64,000 nt of DNA from Gonocerus acuteangulatus (GCA_946811695.1 OX328125.1:43272709-43336708); one strand, 5' to 3'. Shown: positions 32,401 through 47,500, counted from the first letter of the stretch. Translations and numbers: made by a program. Notes: a model not told the origin generated them from the letters alone.

Positions 32401-35237
32401 AAAGTAACGCTGCTTAATTAGCTTTAGTGAGGTATTCATTTGATGCTCTTCACTGGTAAAAAACTGGCCTACAAACAGTATATATTGAAAGCTATATGAA
32501 GCTTTATATTCCCCAACCAAAAAAGATTGTTCTGGAATGTTCCCCAATGATCTGAAATGCTCTTGAATGTTCTGAACTGTTCTATAAATTTCTAGAGGGT
32601 AAAACTTCAGCCTTTATATCTTGAAAAGCACGTTCTTCAGGAAAAACCAGGAACATTCTTTATGGACGGGAGATAGAGGGTTACCACACCATAATTTTAA
32701 TGCAAATTTTTTATCAGGAATGATAACAAATGATCACAACCTCCAAAGCTTTTATTAGTTTATACAGAGTCAACTTTCATAGGTATGCCTTCATTTTCAG
32801 TGCTTGACCATGATCAGAAAATAGTGTATTTAGTGCAGAGGACTGAGAATTGAGGTATTTTTCTGAAACTTGAGAGCAGTAAATAATAAAATCTGTGAAG
32901 GTCGCAACCAGTTGTTTACATTTCTGAGAATAGACCTTTGCATGACCACGTAAAAATGTGAATTTAAATTATATCTATAAAATCATTTTTATAATTTGTT
33001 TATGATAATTGAATTGATCCATGCCAAAAGGGTCTCAGTAAAAAATCAGTAGTTTTGAGAAAAGTAGACTGAAGCCCTTTCTGTATGGAATAATAAAATT
33101 AGGACTATGTTTCTATGGCAACTATGTTTTGGACTGAAGTCCTTTTAATGTAGAAATCTGTAGTTACCTTCAGAGACAATGAATTCATCACTTCCTCATA
33201 TTAGGAAAAAAAATGGACTGAAGCCCTTTTTGCATGGATCGATTCAATTATCAATTAATTTTAATTATAATTAAAATTATTAATGAAGAGTTTTTGTTTC
33301 AAGACTGTAATACAAATGTATTTATTATTTTTATATTTTTAATAAATAATTTTCTTGGGAAGTTTTCTTTTTCTTAACCTACTCTACAACTAAAAAGAAT
33401 TTTCATTGTTACTTAAGGATGCATGAGATATGAATTGAGAAGAGTAAATAGATTGGAGAGAGCGAAAAGAGGTGGCAAGAAAAATATGGACTAACAATCC
33501 AGGATATATGGGGATAAGAACTGTCAATAGTTCTAACACAAACTTGCTCTTAAAAAATAAAAGTTCAAACTAAGAGTTTACATACTGTTATGGAGCCTTG
33601 GCGGGTGAATCTTGTACTAAAGAAATATTTAGGGCATTATGTTTTTGTATTTTGTTCAGTCCAGTTCAACTAGGGAACACAGGGTGTCTACTGCACGAAA
33701 AAAGTCACGAAATTGAAAATGGGGGACGAAAATCACGAAAAAGTCATGAATTTAGATACGATGGATACATGAATTTAGAAACCAAGTCACAAAATTTCAG
33801 TTTCTACCAGAGTGTAACGTAATCCCGGTACTTCGGCACATTCGTAATTGTCGCCGTTTTTGTATGCATTTACAAATCAATTATTCAGATTTGACCCTTC
33901 TCAGTCAGATTTGAGAAGAGTCAAATCTGAAAAATCAGCTTTTTTTTTATTTTATATTCTGATACAAAGAAAGATGTAATAAAACGACGCTTCACCTTGT
34001 ATCTCTGGTTTGCCTTTAGTTTCAACTTAAAGTGAATAGCATTGTCATCTATGAAAAATTCAATATCCGATTTCAAGGACTCCTGGGTCAGAAACTCCCC
34101 TCCTAGAATTGTGTTACCCGTAAATCACTTGTATAAATTTTAATTAAAACATTGAATTTCAATTGCACACTTTTTCAATCATCATTTCTGAATCAGCATT
34201 CCACAGAGTAAACATTCTCCCTTGCTATCCTGAAGCACTTTCATAACTTTGACTTAAGAGATCCCGGATTTTTGTGATTCGCCCTTTCTCTTCCAAGGTG
34301 TTGATATAATTATAAGTCTATTTTTCAAGTCCTGCTGTGATCTTAATAATGTTTTAATGAGTGTGTACTAACTACAGGATTTTTAACTGTCTAAATCTTC
34401 TCCCTGGAGTTATTAGTCCAGTCATATTATGTGAGATAGCGTGTTTTGGATTCCCTTAAGGTTTCTATATTTCTACAAATGACCCTCAAACACATTAGTC
34501 ACTCAATAAATTAGTAATGGATGCTGCCTCAAATGATATAACAGCGTTTAAATAGAATTGAAGACTAATTGGACATTTTTATTTTTATTGTACACATCCC
34601 ATACCATAAGTACAGAGGATTTGAGGGTTAAAATAAGTTTATTCAAAATTGAAATAAGGTATTTTTATTTGGTTTTTATTCGAAATTGTCTTCTTTAAAT
34701 GAAGTGAGAAAAATGTGAGTATTATATTAATATATCTTCATATATTGCATGCTGAGAAGAATACTTATTAACTAATAGCAAGGTTCTTTCTTGACTTCTG
34801 AAATGTAACTAAAACATGAACCTCTGTTATTCCTAAGTTAATTAGCCCAGCTGTTTGGAAGTGTAGTGGGCTTTCTACCCTATTGAAATATTCATAAAGT
34901 TTTACTACCCTTAGCTAGAGTTCACTTATATGAATATTCTTCTCAACGTGCGATATCATAAAAGATGTTGACGCTTGGCTTCCTTCACATGTATAAATTT
35001 TTTTTTTTGTTAGAAATGCGCTTGAGGAAAATAATGATGGAGCGGTTATTTGAATACGTATAGTATTCATTGATTTTTCTACTAAAATCTTCTTGTGGAA
35101 GATTCTCAGATATTAAAAAAAAAAAAAAGTTCAAAAATCACCCTTCATTTAATTTTTCTTTCCTTCATGGAAGGCATCTCTTGAGATATATAATAAAAAA
35201 TATTATTAATTTTTCTTTTAAATAATTTACAGTATAG
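32400..35237. other. Intergenic, no gene recognised
   Basis: AT-rich. A short interspersed-type segment near 33680-33780 (tgtctactgcacgaaaaaag; cacgaaaaagtcatgaattt) looks like a decayed repeat. Near 32960-33260 the phrase 'actgaagcccttt' recurs three or four times within a loosely repeated unit. No exon is supported. Confidence 0.35.
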
Positions 35238-35410
35238 GCCAACGACAGTAGCCATGTTGAAAGCACTGGATGCCGTTGATCATCAAAGTTAAGCAACGAC
35301 GGGCGTGGCCAGTACCTGAATGGGTGACCGTCCACACACTGTTGGCATTATAAAAGGGTGGCAATCTGAAGATAGCCTGGCATTTATAGCCGAATTGTTG
35401 ATACGCCATT
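35238..35410 (+). mobile_element. 5S rRNA-derived SINE (SINE3-like)
   Basis: 35238-35346 is 5S-like: it begins GCCAACGACAGTAGCCATGT and ends ACTGTTGGC so that the ends pair. It holds the internal promoter blocks AAGTTAAGCAACGACGGGCG and GAATGGGTGACCG. It is about 10 bases shorter than a functional 5S. It continues into a unique tail ('ggtggcaatctgaagatagc' ... 'gatacgccattaaacaag'), as in 5S-derived SINEs, so it is a retroposon and not a 5S gene. It lies just beyond the aldehyde oxidase 3' end. Confidence 0.75.
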
Positions 35411-35445
35411 AAACAAGAAAAGAAAAATTACGGTATATTTGAAGT

Positions 35446-35451
35446 TTTAAT
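35446..35451 (-). terminator. Probable poly(A) signal of aldehyde oxidase gene
   Basis: ATTAAA on the minus strand, about 40 bases after the stop codon at 35491. One of several A/T-rich candidates. Confidence 0.4.
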
Positions 35452-35490
35452 AAATTTACAGAAAAGTTTAAACAGATATACAGAAAAGTT

Positions 35491-35558
35491 TTATAATCTA
35501 AATTCTTGTAAAGATGTCCCTGCTGTTAGATATGTTTTTTCGAATGTACATGGAGGAT
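35491..35558 (-). CDS. AOX: Aldehyde oxidase terminal exon
   Basis: Acceptor tttatAG. Encodes [14 protein letters not shown] and ends LQEFRL before TAA at 35493-35491. The length and sequence fit the short conserved AO C-terminus. Confidence 0.88.
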
Positions 35559-38500
35559 CTATAAAAAAAAAAAAAGGGAATAATTATAAGTCCACTAATT
35601 CCATCAGTAAACGTAAGCTAAAAATCGGAATTCAGACTTACTGAAAGTAAACCATTCATCAGGCATCCCTGCATCCTTCCTTGCAGACTGCAGAGCATGT
35701 CGTAGAGCCATTACTAGTGTAAGGGACATGCAAAGTGGAGGTTCACCAGTTGCTGTGAATAAGTAATAATTTATTGATCTTCTGTTTTTTCTTATTGAGT
35801 TCAGTTTGAAATTAATAAAAGTGAGATTTAATGAACTTTAATGGTTTTTTTTAATTGCATTTTATTGAGTAAATTACCTTTTGATCGTAGAACTCCTTTT
35901 GGGTTTGAAACATTTTTCTTCATTCTTACTCTAAAATCAATTGGAATGTCTTTAGCTCCTGGTGGCCAATATGTCTGCAAAAACCAATCCATTGAATTTA
36001 TTATTTGTTTAATATTATTTCTGTTAAAATTAAAGTAAACAAATACATTTATAACAAATGTGTACTATCGGGTTCAAAGTAGGTAAAAATTAAATATAAA
36101 TGATGTACCTTGCCTGAGTGGACCCATTTGCAATAAATGTGGTGACGAGAACAAAATACTGTCAAATTTACTGGGGAAAATTTCCCACTAACATGCTTCT
36201 CTAAGTAAGCGCAGAAAAAAACAAAAAAAAAAAAAAAACATGCTTTTCATCACTCATCATTACCATAATGCGAAACATAAAGTAATGCAGCTTATAGAGA
36301 AAAAAAAAAGAATTATCGTTACTTTAAAGATGTTTACTGCCTCGGCAATGAAGATATGACGATGTAGTTGCCTTTAAAACCAGCAGCAAACTCGCTTACG
36401 TTATTGATCCCACTGTGAGGTATGAAACAAATGATAGCAAGCAAGGAAAAAACAATCAATCAAGAAAAAAAATCCATACAGGCAACACTTTCATTTGAAA
36501 AGTTCTGCGAGCAATTCAGCAAAAGAAAAATAGATTACAAGGCTTATGGTTGAGAGTCTTTGGAAATACATTTGGATCATGTGGAAGTATTAAAAAAAAA
36601 TGTATATATCAACAGGCATGAGCAGTTTTCAACTTGTAGTATATTTTGTTTAATAACTCAAAAACCGTTAAGAAATTGTGATAAGTGGAAGGTGACCATT
36701 AGAAAGCCTCATTAATTTTCTACAAAAAAGACTAGATGTGAATTTCGTTAGGACCACCTCACTCAGAAAAAAAAAAAAATGCTTGAAATTTGAGAACTGT
36801 AGGTTTAGTTCCATAGAAAGTGGCATGTAAAGGGTTTATATTCTAATTTTCCCAAATCAAACCAGGGATGTGCATTGTAGGGAAACACGGTGAGATAACA
36901 CACTTAGTCATTCCTATCTATCTATTACATTGGAAAGAAGAAATTTTATTGATTGAATCATACCCAAGTTCTATTTGTGAGAAGTGAGCCATTCCGTTCA
37001 TCATAAACAATCTTTTCACTAGAGAAGTATCCAAGACCCATGATGAAGGCGCCTTCTATTTGCCCAATATCTATATAAGGACTTAAACTTTCCCCAGCAT
37101 CTTCTATTATATCTGCTCTCAAAATCTAAAAACATTAACAAAGAGTATATTACATCTCAAGTTATTTCGTTGAAAAAAAAAAAATTAATTATGACGAATT
37201 TCAAACCTGATATTGTCCAGTTAAAATATCCACTTCTACTTCCAGTACTGTAGCTCCAAATACCGAGTATGCCTTGGGCATTGGGTCAGTTGAGGAGTAC
37301 CTAGAAAGCAACAGATTAAAGAAGACCAGTGATGACGTCAATAATTGGCTAGTGGTGAAGGTAACAATTACAACTGGAGATGACTATAATTTGACTAAGA
37401 GATAAGTAAAGAATTGATATTTTTGAGAAATTAAAGAAACATATTTTTTTGTATTTATTTTAACTTAATTACAGTATGTTTCCTCTCTACATATTGGGAG
37501 ACAAATATGATTATGCCATTAATCAGATAACACAATTAGGAAGTGCTAAGAATTTTCCATAACCCATAGACCATGAAAAAAAGGCTGACTCACAGGAACT
37601 GCATAATTTTTGCTCGGTTTCCGTACTTATCCCTAGTGTCATTTAGAAAGCTTAGAATAGAAAAGGATAATACTTTGCTTTGATATTTTGAGAAAAATTT
37701 AACTGAAGAGTGAGATTTATGGGCACAATGCACAAGAAACTGGCAGTAGCTACTCTAAGCGGAAATTACTTGCTCTGCCACCTTCTCATTTGCATATCGT
37801 GTCTTACTGAAAAAAAAATTGCAATTAAAAGGTATAAAATGGCGGTAAACTATAGATTACCTATCCCAAAAATCCGTGTTATTTATAAATGAACTTTAAA
37901 ATTTAAATAATGTAATATCAATGACTTTGTGCAAAAAGAGGTTTATATAAACACTTTTTTTGTTGTCCTTGCCACAACAGAAGAAATAACATGACCTATT
38001 CTTATTAAGTCAATCTGATGAGCCATTTCTATTGCCTTAATATATAAGGAGCTGAGAGTGCAAGATTTTTTTAAAACTGTTCTTGCTCCATTTTAAAACC
38101 TCGAATTGTAGTAAATTGTTTTTCTACCTAATCAAGAATGAAATAATAAGATTGTAAAAATAGTGCAGAAATGACAGCATTAATGTACAGTCTAACAAAA
38201 CTGAAGAATCATTATAAATGATATAACACAGATCAGATTTTAGTTCCAACATTTGCATTCTCAACCCCTCATATTATTAAATGAAAATGTATTTATCAAG
38301 CTTACATGTACGATGCATTTAGGTTAACACCTTCAATATTTGCCTGCCTTAAGACACTAAGCCATGTCGGATTCTGAAGCCTTTCTTTAATTGGCTGTAA
38401 ACGCCGATTTAGTTCTTCACAGCATTTTAATGTTGCCTAAAATTATTCAATATTGTCAATAATATTAGCCTTAAATCTTTGAAATTTTTAGTTTCTTAAA

Positions 38501-41500
38501 AATATATTGGCATAGATAGAAAAAATTGGTTGAATAATTTCCAAATCTATATTTTTTAGAAATATTCACACGCCAGGCTTGGGTTTGAATCTAAAATCTC
38601 TTCTAAATAAGAAAGATTTCGAAATTAAGTGATCCTGTGTTTTATACAGAGGTTTAATAATGTTTTATAAGATTTTTCTAGTGCAATATACAATGCTTCT
38701 GTGAAGGTTAACAATTCGCAAGAGGTTAGGCCTCATCAAAATGATCTTCAAAAAAGTTTCTGTAGAATGGTTTTGCAACACTCGGAATCAGACTGAGCAT
38801 AAATTTCAAGTCCTTCATTTTGGGCTGGGAAATTCCTTTACCATTAGGCCATCGAATACTCAAGCAGAAAGAAAATAATGCATCTGAAGAACACGATCTG
38901 CTTCTTGAAAATGTTAATTTCCTGCCATGGAGGATCTGCTAAGTTAGATTTAACATAAATGGAGAACAGGCCTTCTTTTCGCACTTCCAATTGCCGAAAT
39001 TAAATTATTTCTAGAAGAGTTCATTAATAAAATCAACGAAGGAAATAAACAATAATTTTTATTCAACGTGTTTGTTTATCACGTGGTTACTTTTTGGTAA
39101 ACGATGTTTCTAGTTAGCCAAAGAGAAAAAATAACCATGGAGATTGGTTCCCTCCGGTTTATTACAGCGTACTGGATTCAACATTTCACTTTATTTCAGT
39201 ATTTTTTCTTGCTTAAATGACATCATTATATTTTAACCATTTTTTAATTACTGTATAAATTCTATAATTCTCTACAATATAGCACCATATTGTAATGTAT
39301 TGTTATTTACACAACATAAATTACTTACTTTTACTTTTTGTGTACTATTTTTTATTTGTTATCCACATAACCTTCTATGTAACTGTTTTCATTTTTTTTA
39401 GCACATATTTTTTCACTATTTTATTGCAAAGATAATTTCTGTAGCAATGATTTGTAGTGTGCCATCAGAATTAAAATAAAAAATACAAAAGAAAAAAAAA
39501 TAAAGACAAAAGTAATCATAAATATAGGGAAATGGAATGGATGACCATTGTCATCTACGCACGCAACCTCTCTTGTTGCGTAATAAGGTGCAGCTACTCA
39601 AGGGTTAAGAGTAAATAAGAATAATGAGGCAAAAATTTCTTACGTATGTGACTGTATCACTTGCGATGCTTGCAGACGTTGGCTTGCCATTGGGTGATAT
39701 TAAGTTCTGGCAAGATTTTATTTTTATCATTTTCATATCTATACCTAGAGCATAAGCACAAACTTGAGCTATCTGAAATGAAAATATAATATAATTAAAA
39801 ATTTGTATGGAAATTGTTTATTTTATATTTAACATGAAAATATATAAAAAGAAAGCAAAATATAATTAATTAGCCAACAATACTGTGTCTGTATTTAATG
39901 GAGAATAACATTCATTTAATTGCCGACAATTGCTCTGCCTTGTTGCTCTTCAATATCTGCAATAAGTATTTTTCCGTATACCTTTGTGTTAATTCCTTGA
40001 CCAATCTCTATTCCTCCTGAAGAAATGGCTACAGTACCGTCATCGTGAAATATTGAAACCATCGAATGGAATCCAGGAAAGAAAATTAATTCAAATTTCA
40101 TCGGCATCACAGATATTCCTCTTTTCCTCCATCTGTTTCTCTGAAAATTAGCCAGTTTTGTTTATTAAACCCTTAATTGTTTATTTATATTAAATTAAAC
40201 ACATTCTGGTTAATTGTTTGGATTTTACGTAAAATCAAATGTGATACTAGCTTTTTGGGTCGATTAATTATTTTTTGCACTAACTAAAACACTTATCAGA
40301 AGCAACTGACTATTTTCATCAACAGAAAAGAAACCTCAAGTAGAATAAAATATCATGTTAATCAAATCAATTGGGAAATTTAGATTATCTTTTTCTTTTT
40401 TGTATTGTTTTATAGTCACAAAAAACATTCAGGAATTATAGCATATTATAATTGGTTCTTCACCTACTGTATTGTATTTCTGGACGTCATTTAACCTTGC
40501 TTCATAGTCAGAACTTTGAAGTACATCTTGTAAAATTTCTTCAACATCATTGTGTGTCTCAGGTAGGAAATTAATTCTCCTGATGTCTAACGGGTCGCAA
40601 TTGCAAACAGTAGAAATATGTTCCATAATGTGTTCTATTACTGATATGCCTTCCAGTGAACCTATTCCACCAAAAACAAATTTTGTGATTCAGAAAATAC
40701 ATCATGGAAACAAAAAATAGAGCCTTTATTTCATACAACTAATTTGTGTTTAAGTTTTACAAAGGAATCTCTCATTAAACAAACAAAATTTCTTTTCTGT
40801 AACAGGCCATAAGCGCCCCATGGGGCAGAGATATCTAAATCTTGGTCTTATGCCACCCTTGGGAGATAGTGAGTTCAGTATGCTTTGGCCACCTGATTTT
40901 CCTCTTTGCAGATAGCCATTGACGGCTGGGTCTAGGAACGGTCTGGGACCTTCAAACAATGATGACAATAGAAGATAAAATCTTTGCATGCCCAAATTTC
41001 AAACACAGGTTTCCCAGAACATGGGTGCGATACTCCTCAACCACTGAACCAAACTTGCCTCTTAACAAACAAATAGGCTGTATTATTTTGATGTCTACAA
41101 GCTTCTAAGATTACCTGGAGCTCTTGTCCAAGTTGAGGATGCTGTATCGGTTTTTACCAGATAAATATTCACAGTCCAATTTGAAAAATCGTAACAATTT
41201 TTTAAGCCATCCTTGGTAAAAATTATAACATTGTCATTGAATGTACACCCCATGTCTTCGTACATATCTAAATTTAAATATTGAATTCTGCCATGGTCAT
41301 CTACAGCAACCTAAAATGTAAAAAATATATTTTCAATTCAAGTATATTTATTTCTTGTTAATTTGTTGTTATTTATATAAACTTATTGTTTTTTTTATAG
41401 AAAAAAGGAAAATACAATATAACTCAAATTCTAATTTTTTTTTAGCCTTTCTTCTACCTAATTGGAATTTTTTCACATGGTGGCCTCATTGTACTATGCC

Positions 41501-44500
41501 ATGAGCAAGGAAATCATGCAAGCAGCACCTATGAATGGTGCACAATTTACCAAAATAAAATGCTTATTTTTTTTTATTTCATGGCAATGGCATGAAACAT
41601 GTAGAGTAGTGAATACAGGATTTGAAGCAGAAATAACTGTGTTTTTATAATTCACCATCCACAACGTTTAAGTAATTCATTAATATTAAAAGTCACAAAA
41701 AACAATAAAAATAAAATGGTAAAAACAAAGACTGGTACTACAAATGGCTTCATGCTACAAGTCCAAAGCTCGAAGGCGCTTTTTAGCCATCCCAGTATTA
41801 TTTATAAGTGGTCCTTAAAATTTAAATCATTTAAGAATAAGCATAAGATAATCCCTAGTATTTTTATTAAATGGAATTAAAGAAATACAAATATATAGGT
41901 TTTTTATGATTCACAAATATTACAATTTTTTGGAATGGGCTGCAATTAAATAAATTTAACAATCACTTCTGTATATTAAATTTTGAAACAATATTAAATA
42001 CCTCATATTTGGCGTACATCGGACACCTTTTTCCAATGGCTTTCATGTTTGTTTCCAAATCCAGCACCATGCGAACAGGTTGCTGCAGTTTATGGGCTGC
42101 AAGAGAACATGCTGTGGCAACAAAAGCACTTCGGGTAATTTTTGCACCATAAGCTCCACCTACTCTTTTTACTTCGACATTAATGCTGAAAATTTATGAA
42201 ATGATTACATTTATATATTAGTATTATAGTGTGTCACTTTCAAATGTAATTGAGCCACTTCCAGCCACTTATTTTCTTAAAATGTTTTCCACTCTCAGGT
42301 TCTTCAAGCCAATATTTGTGGCGCAAGAGAACTGACCAGATTAAAATTATATAAATATTAAAATTATGTATTCCTAATATTACGTTACTGCTGTCACACT
42401 AAAAGAAATTACTTGGTCGAAAGAAAATTTTAATCTAAACCCCATTTAATAAAGGACTATTTATCTAGTAAAAAACAAGAAATTAGCTACCCAATGTTTA
42501 TATATGAACATTGGTTTATTTGGTAAGTCAAAAATTTGGAGGAAATACTTCATTAATATTACAGGTGAATAAAATTTAAAAAAAAAACCTTTATGTATAA
42601 TTAAAGATTAAAATGGGTGCTAACACTATTTTAATCTAAAAAGAATTATCTCATATTTATTTTTATGAATAACAAAACATCTTATTTACCTATTGAGTGG
42701 AATATTTAAAACTTTGGATATTGCAGCTTGCGTATTATGCATCCATTGAGTAGATGAATACACATTAAGCCCATCTTCTATTGGAATACAAACACATGTT
42801 TGAAGCTCCATTGTATAGTGATACTGTGATCCCATTTCCAACTCTCCTATTATTTTGTGTGCTATATTTCCTGAAAATGGAAAACAAATATTTGCACAGA
42901 AAAATGAATACTATTAAGAGTTAAAGATTTTAGTTGAATCTAAAAGTAAATATAAATACAGGATGATTAATTTACTGATTTTAAGATAAATAAAAATAAT
43001 TTATTTCTACCATAGATGGAAAATGTATTACTTTTTTTTATTATTTGTTGTTGCAGTTCCGCTTCATGGCGATGTACACCTTACATTTTATATAGTTAAC
43101 AGAACATTATGTCCCCTTATTGCCTATATATTTATATTATGTATATATTATTACATATATTTTTAGTGACAGTTTTGCCAGAAAAATCGTAGTGCAAACA
43201 CTATTCTATCAATAGGCTCCCAGTTATACATTTTATGGGTATTTTGATGTGGTAACATTTGGAAAAGCAATAGTATTAAAAATGTCTGTAATATAAATTA
43301 TTTCATTAACATACATGAGCAGCTTTGGACTTTTTTTTTTATTTATAAGAGGAAAGTGAGCACTCAAAAGCTTAGTAGATTTCTCACAAGAAAGATTCTT
43401 TAACCTCAGCTGGAGAAATCAGTGTTATAAATTTTGAATGTTTTTGTTTCGCTCCTTTGAAGGTGTTTATTTTTATTTTTTTGGTTAGTTTAAAAGTATG
43501 TTAAGTCACTGATTGTTGTTACCTTGTGTATCTGTAGGTTCAATTTTCCCTCCCAGGGCAATTCGGGAGCTGTCACCACTTGCTATTACTTCTTGGACCG
43601 TCAAGAGTGGTCTTTTTGCAGAAGAATATTTGATTATTACAGCTTTAGCGGCTTTGTTTGCCAAGTCTTGAGTACATGCAACTATCAGTCCTACTGGCTG
43701 CCCAGCGTAAAGAACGTCTCCACTGCAAAACAGCTAAACAAAATGAATGACCATCTCTGTTTAAGTATCATAATAAAGTAATGATGCAGTGTTTCTTAAA
43801 TTACGAAATATTTAACCTTAGTCATTACATTCTTTCCAGCAAAAAAAATTAGTAACAACCAAATCTACTATATATTTGTCAAATACCACTCACTCACTCA
43901 TCTATCATCCCCCAGCCCAAACCGTTCGACAGAAAATTTTGCATGGACACTCCCTATATAACGTAGGCACTCACTAAGAAAGGATTTTTTGATATTCGAA
44001 TTTTTAAGTATTTTTAGGGGGGTTTAAAGTTTTAGTTGGTTAGAGCAGGCAAGCCAAGGCAGCATGCGTTGCTAGGACGATAACAGAACAGCTGTTACCG
44101 TACATTATCTATTTCATAGTATTATTTTTAATTGAGGTTAATTTCAACTATGTTGGCAGACTTTGAATTACTGGGGTATGGAATACTATCAACTTGGAAT
44201 AGTTTTAGGCAAATAAAATTAAAATGAAATGATCTTTGGAATGAAAAAGGAATGGATCAAACCAATTGTGCTTATAAAAGAAATGATCTTATTTAATTTA
44301 TTTTTAAGGTTTATAAGACACATTTTAACCATCAAATCAAAATTTCGGGGGGGCAGGACATCCCTCAGTTGCCCTTATATACGCCCACGCTGGTAACCTA
44401 TAGATAACGGGTTATCTCTACGTTATCTGTTTTTTTGATACTGGTGCGAAGCATCCCAATGTCAAAAAACATTATACTTTGATTACCTATAAACTGATGA

Positions 44501-47500
44501 CTAACTTATTGTATGACGGGAACCGTGCTATAATAATTTGCACAAAATTAAGTAGGAGTGTTAATTTCGATGATACATCATTTAACGCAATAAAATAACT
44601 ACTTATCTGCCGTGACGAAGCACGGGTATTCAGCTAGTATTTTATATATATCAAGCGGAAGTTAAGCACAGATAAAACTATAAAAAGCTTTTATTTATAT
44701 TTAAGCATTAAGATCGAATAAATTCAAGAAGAAAAAGAGTTAGCAATACAAACTCCAATAGATTGAGAGGATATCGTTGACCGTTGGTGATGCAAAGGTA
44801 GAATTTTTCAGGGTTCGGTCGTTGTTTCCTAATAAAACTACATTTTACAAGTGAAAATGGGTTTTATTGTTTGCCAACCTTTTGGCTTGGAATTAATGCC
44901 TTCATCAGGACTCGTTATGTTGTGTTGATTGAGGATTCATCTGTTGTGAGGCAGAGTCAGGTCTTGAGCTCGAGGCGATGGTTTAGGAGATATTATTTGC
45001 AGACAACAAAATTAGTGCTGATGAAGGCTTGAATTTCATTCCGAAACGTCGGTAAACAATAAAACCAATTTTCATTTGTAAAATATAGTTGTAAGAAACA
45101 ATTGTAGTAAGAAACAACAATCCAACCCTGACAACTTCCACCTTCGCAAACTCCAATAGTTTTCAATAAAATAAAATGCTTACCTACTCCTATTTATAGG
45201 AGTATATCAACATTTTTATATTTCATATAACTCAACCTTATTATAATTGAATTAATATAATGTCATATTTTTCTTTATTTGTTCCTTGAAATAGCTAAGT
45301 TATTTTTAATAACTTTTTAATTTGAGGATGCTAAGCGCTTAATAATATATATGACAAAATGTAGTTAATTACCTCTTCTTCTTCTGTTGTAATGAAACCA
45401 TCAATTATTGCAAATGAATTCTTCCCTGGAATATCTTTGGCAGAATAAAATGCAACAACTCCAGGTGCATTCTAAAAATCAAAGCAACTCAACTTAAGGA
45501 GTAATACTACCTTGTGCGATCAATATCAAAGTCATTTTCTTGAATTTATAAATAATAATTGAATCAATATTTTTCAATTCTTTATATTGTTGGGATTTGC
45601 AGTTTGTGTTATCAAAGTTCCCAAACAAATTTTAAACAAAATATAATAAATTTTTATTATATAAATTGAAATTAATAAAATGTCCTTAGAAACTTGAATC
45701 AAATAAAGAATCCAATAAAAAGGAGATGCTGCTTGAAATATGCGGTTGCTCTTGAAAAAATTACTTAAGATGAGAGACTCACTGATACAGCTCTTCTGTG
45801 AAGCACTTGTCTCGACTCCCTGTCACTGGATATAGTTTGATTGACACAGGCAAGCACTGAACATTGTCTCAGAATTGTCTTAAAAACTTTTCGCCTAACA
45901 AGCTTTATATGAAAACTGTGAGCATATGTTAGCAATCATTTGATATTTTTTAATATTATATAAAAGCTGCTACATTGCTCCCCCCCTGATGACGGAGTCA
46001 GCGAAGAAGACCTTGCGTTTAACTAGCCTTCCAGCTCTTGTTCTATACTCTGAGGGCGGCTCGGGTTGCAGGTTGCTAGTTGCAGGCAGTGGTTCAATAG
46101 TGGAAGGTAGGCCTGGTTCTGGTATCTGCGTCGTGGGGTCTACTTGCTTCGATGAAGGAGATGTGGTTTGCGGCTGGAGGTTGGTTGATGAAGCGGCGTT
46201 CCTCTCTATGTCGGTCGTAAGAAGATAAGCAGGCTTCAATCTGTGTTGGCCGTCAAAATCAAAAGTGTTTGGCCGTACGACTTAATACTTTATGAGGACC
46301 AGAGTAGGGTGGGTCAAGTGGTCAGCGAACTGCGTCCTCCCTCAAGAATACGTGGGAGCTCGTGTGTAAGTCCTTGTGCTGAAACGTCTTGTGATAACTC
46401 GAACGTGCTAGGGCTGGCTTGAGCTGTGCGAGATCCTGCTTTAGAAGTTGTAGGGCTATGATGGGTTCTTGTTGCACAGGGGTGTCTGCAAGGAATTCCC
46501 CTGGTAACCTTAAGGGCTGTCCATACAGTCCTTCGGCAACACTTGCACCCATATCCTCCCTGAATACCAATCTAAGCCCAAGGAGTACTGAGGGTAGGAG
46601 TGCAACCCATCTGTCTGTCTCCAATTGAGCCATTATTGCAGCCTTCAAACTCCTGTGCCACCTCTCCACACAACCGTTACTTTGCGGGTGGTAAGCAGTT
46701 GTTCGCTTTTTATCGATACCTAGGAGCGCTGTTAGCCTCTGGAATATCTCTGCCTCAAATTGACGGCCCTGGTCGGTGGAGATCCTTGCAGGTACTCCAA
46801 AGCGAGCAATCCAGTGGGTGTAAAACGCCTCTGAAACCGTGCTTGCCGTAATATCTTCCAGAGGGATAGCTTCCGGCCACCTAGTTGCTCGATCCACCAT
46901 TGTGAAGCAATAACGTTTGCCGTTAGAGGGTGGCAAAGGGCCTATTAAATCCAAATGAATGTGCTGGAATCTTGGTGCCGGTTGAAAGGATCCTAAGGGA
47001 CTGACAGTATGGCGCTGGATTTTACTGCGCTGGCAGGGGATGCAGGTTTTGGCCCATTCGCCTACGTCTGACTTCATACTCGGCCAGAAGTAGCGCGAAG
47101 AAAGAAGTTTTCTTGAAGCACGTATTCCGGGGTGACTTAGTCCATGAAGGCGATCAAACAAAGGTTTCCTGAAGTGCTCAGGAATATATGGTCTCGCCTT
47201 ACATGATGATGTTTCACAAAAGAGCGGGACGTCTTGGCCTGGAATGGTGAGGAGCTTTAAAGTGAGCTTAGGATTCTCTTTTAATTCCTCTATCGTAGGG
47301 TCAGCTTTCTGTGCCTTAGCAATAGCTGCAAAATCATCGGGCAACTGAACCTCTTCTACTCGTGACAGGGTGTCAGCTACTACGTTGTCTTTGCCGGGCT
47401 TATAAATGATAGAAGTAGTGAACTGACTTATGAAATTGAGTTGCCTGATTCTTCGGGGTGAGGCATTGTCTGCCTTCTGCTGGAAAACGTGGATGAGGGG

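Noticed and set aside
35227..35409. 60-codon minus-strand frame
   Set aside because: It is the reverse reading of the 5S-like SINE, not a protein gene.
43524..43781. 85-codon plus-strand frame
   Set aside because: Antisense to aldehyde oxidase exon 43523-43733, which has strong motif and splice support.
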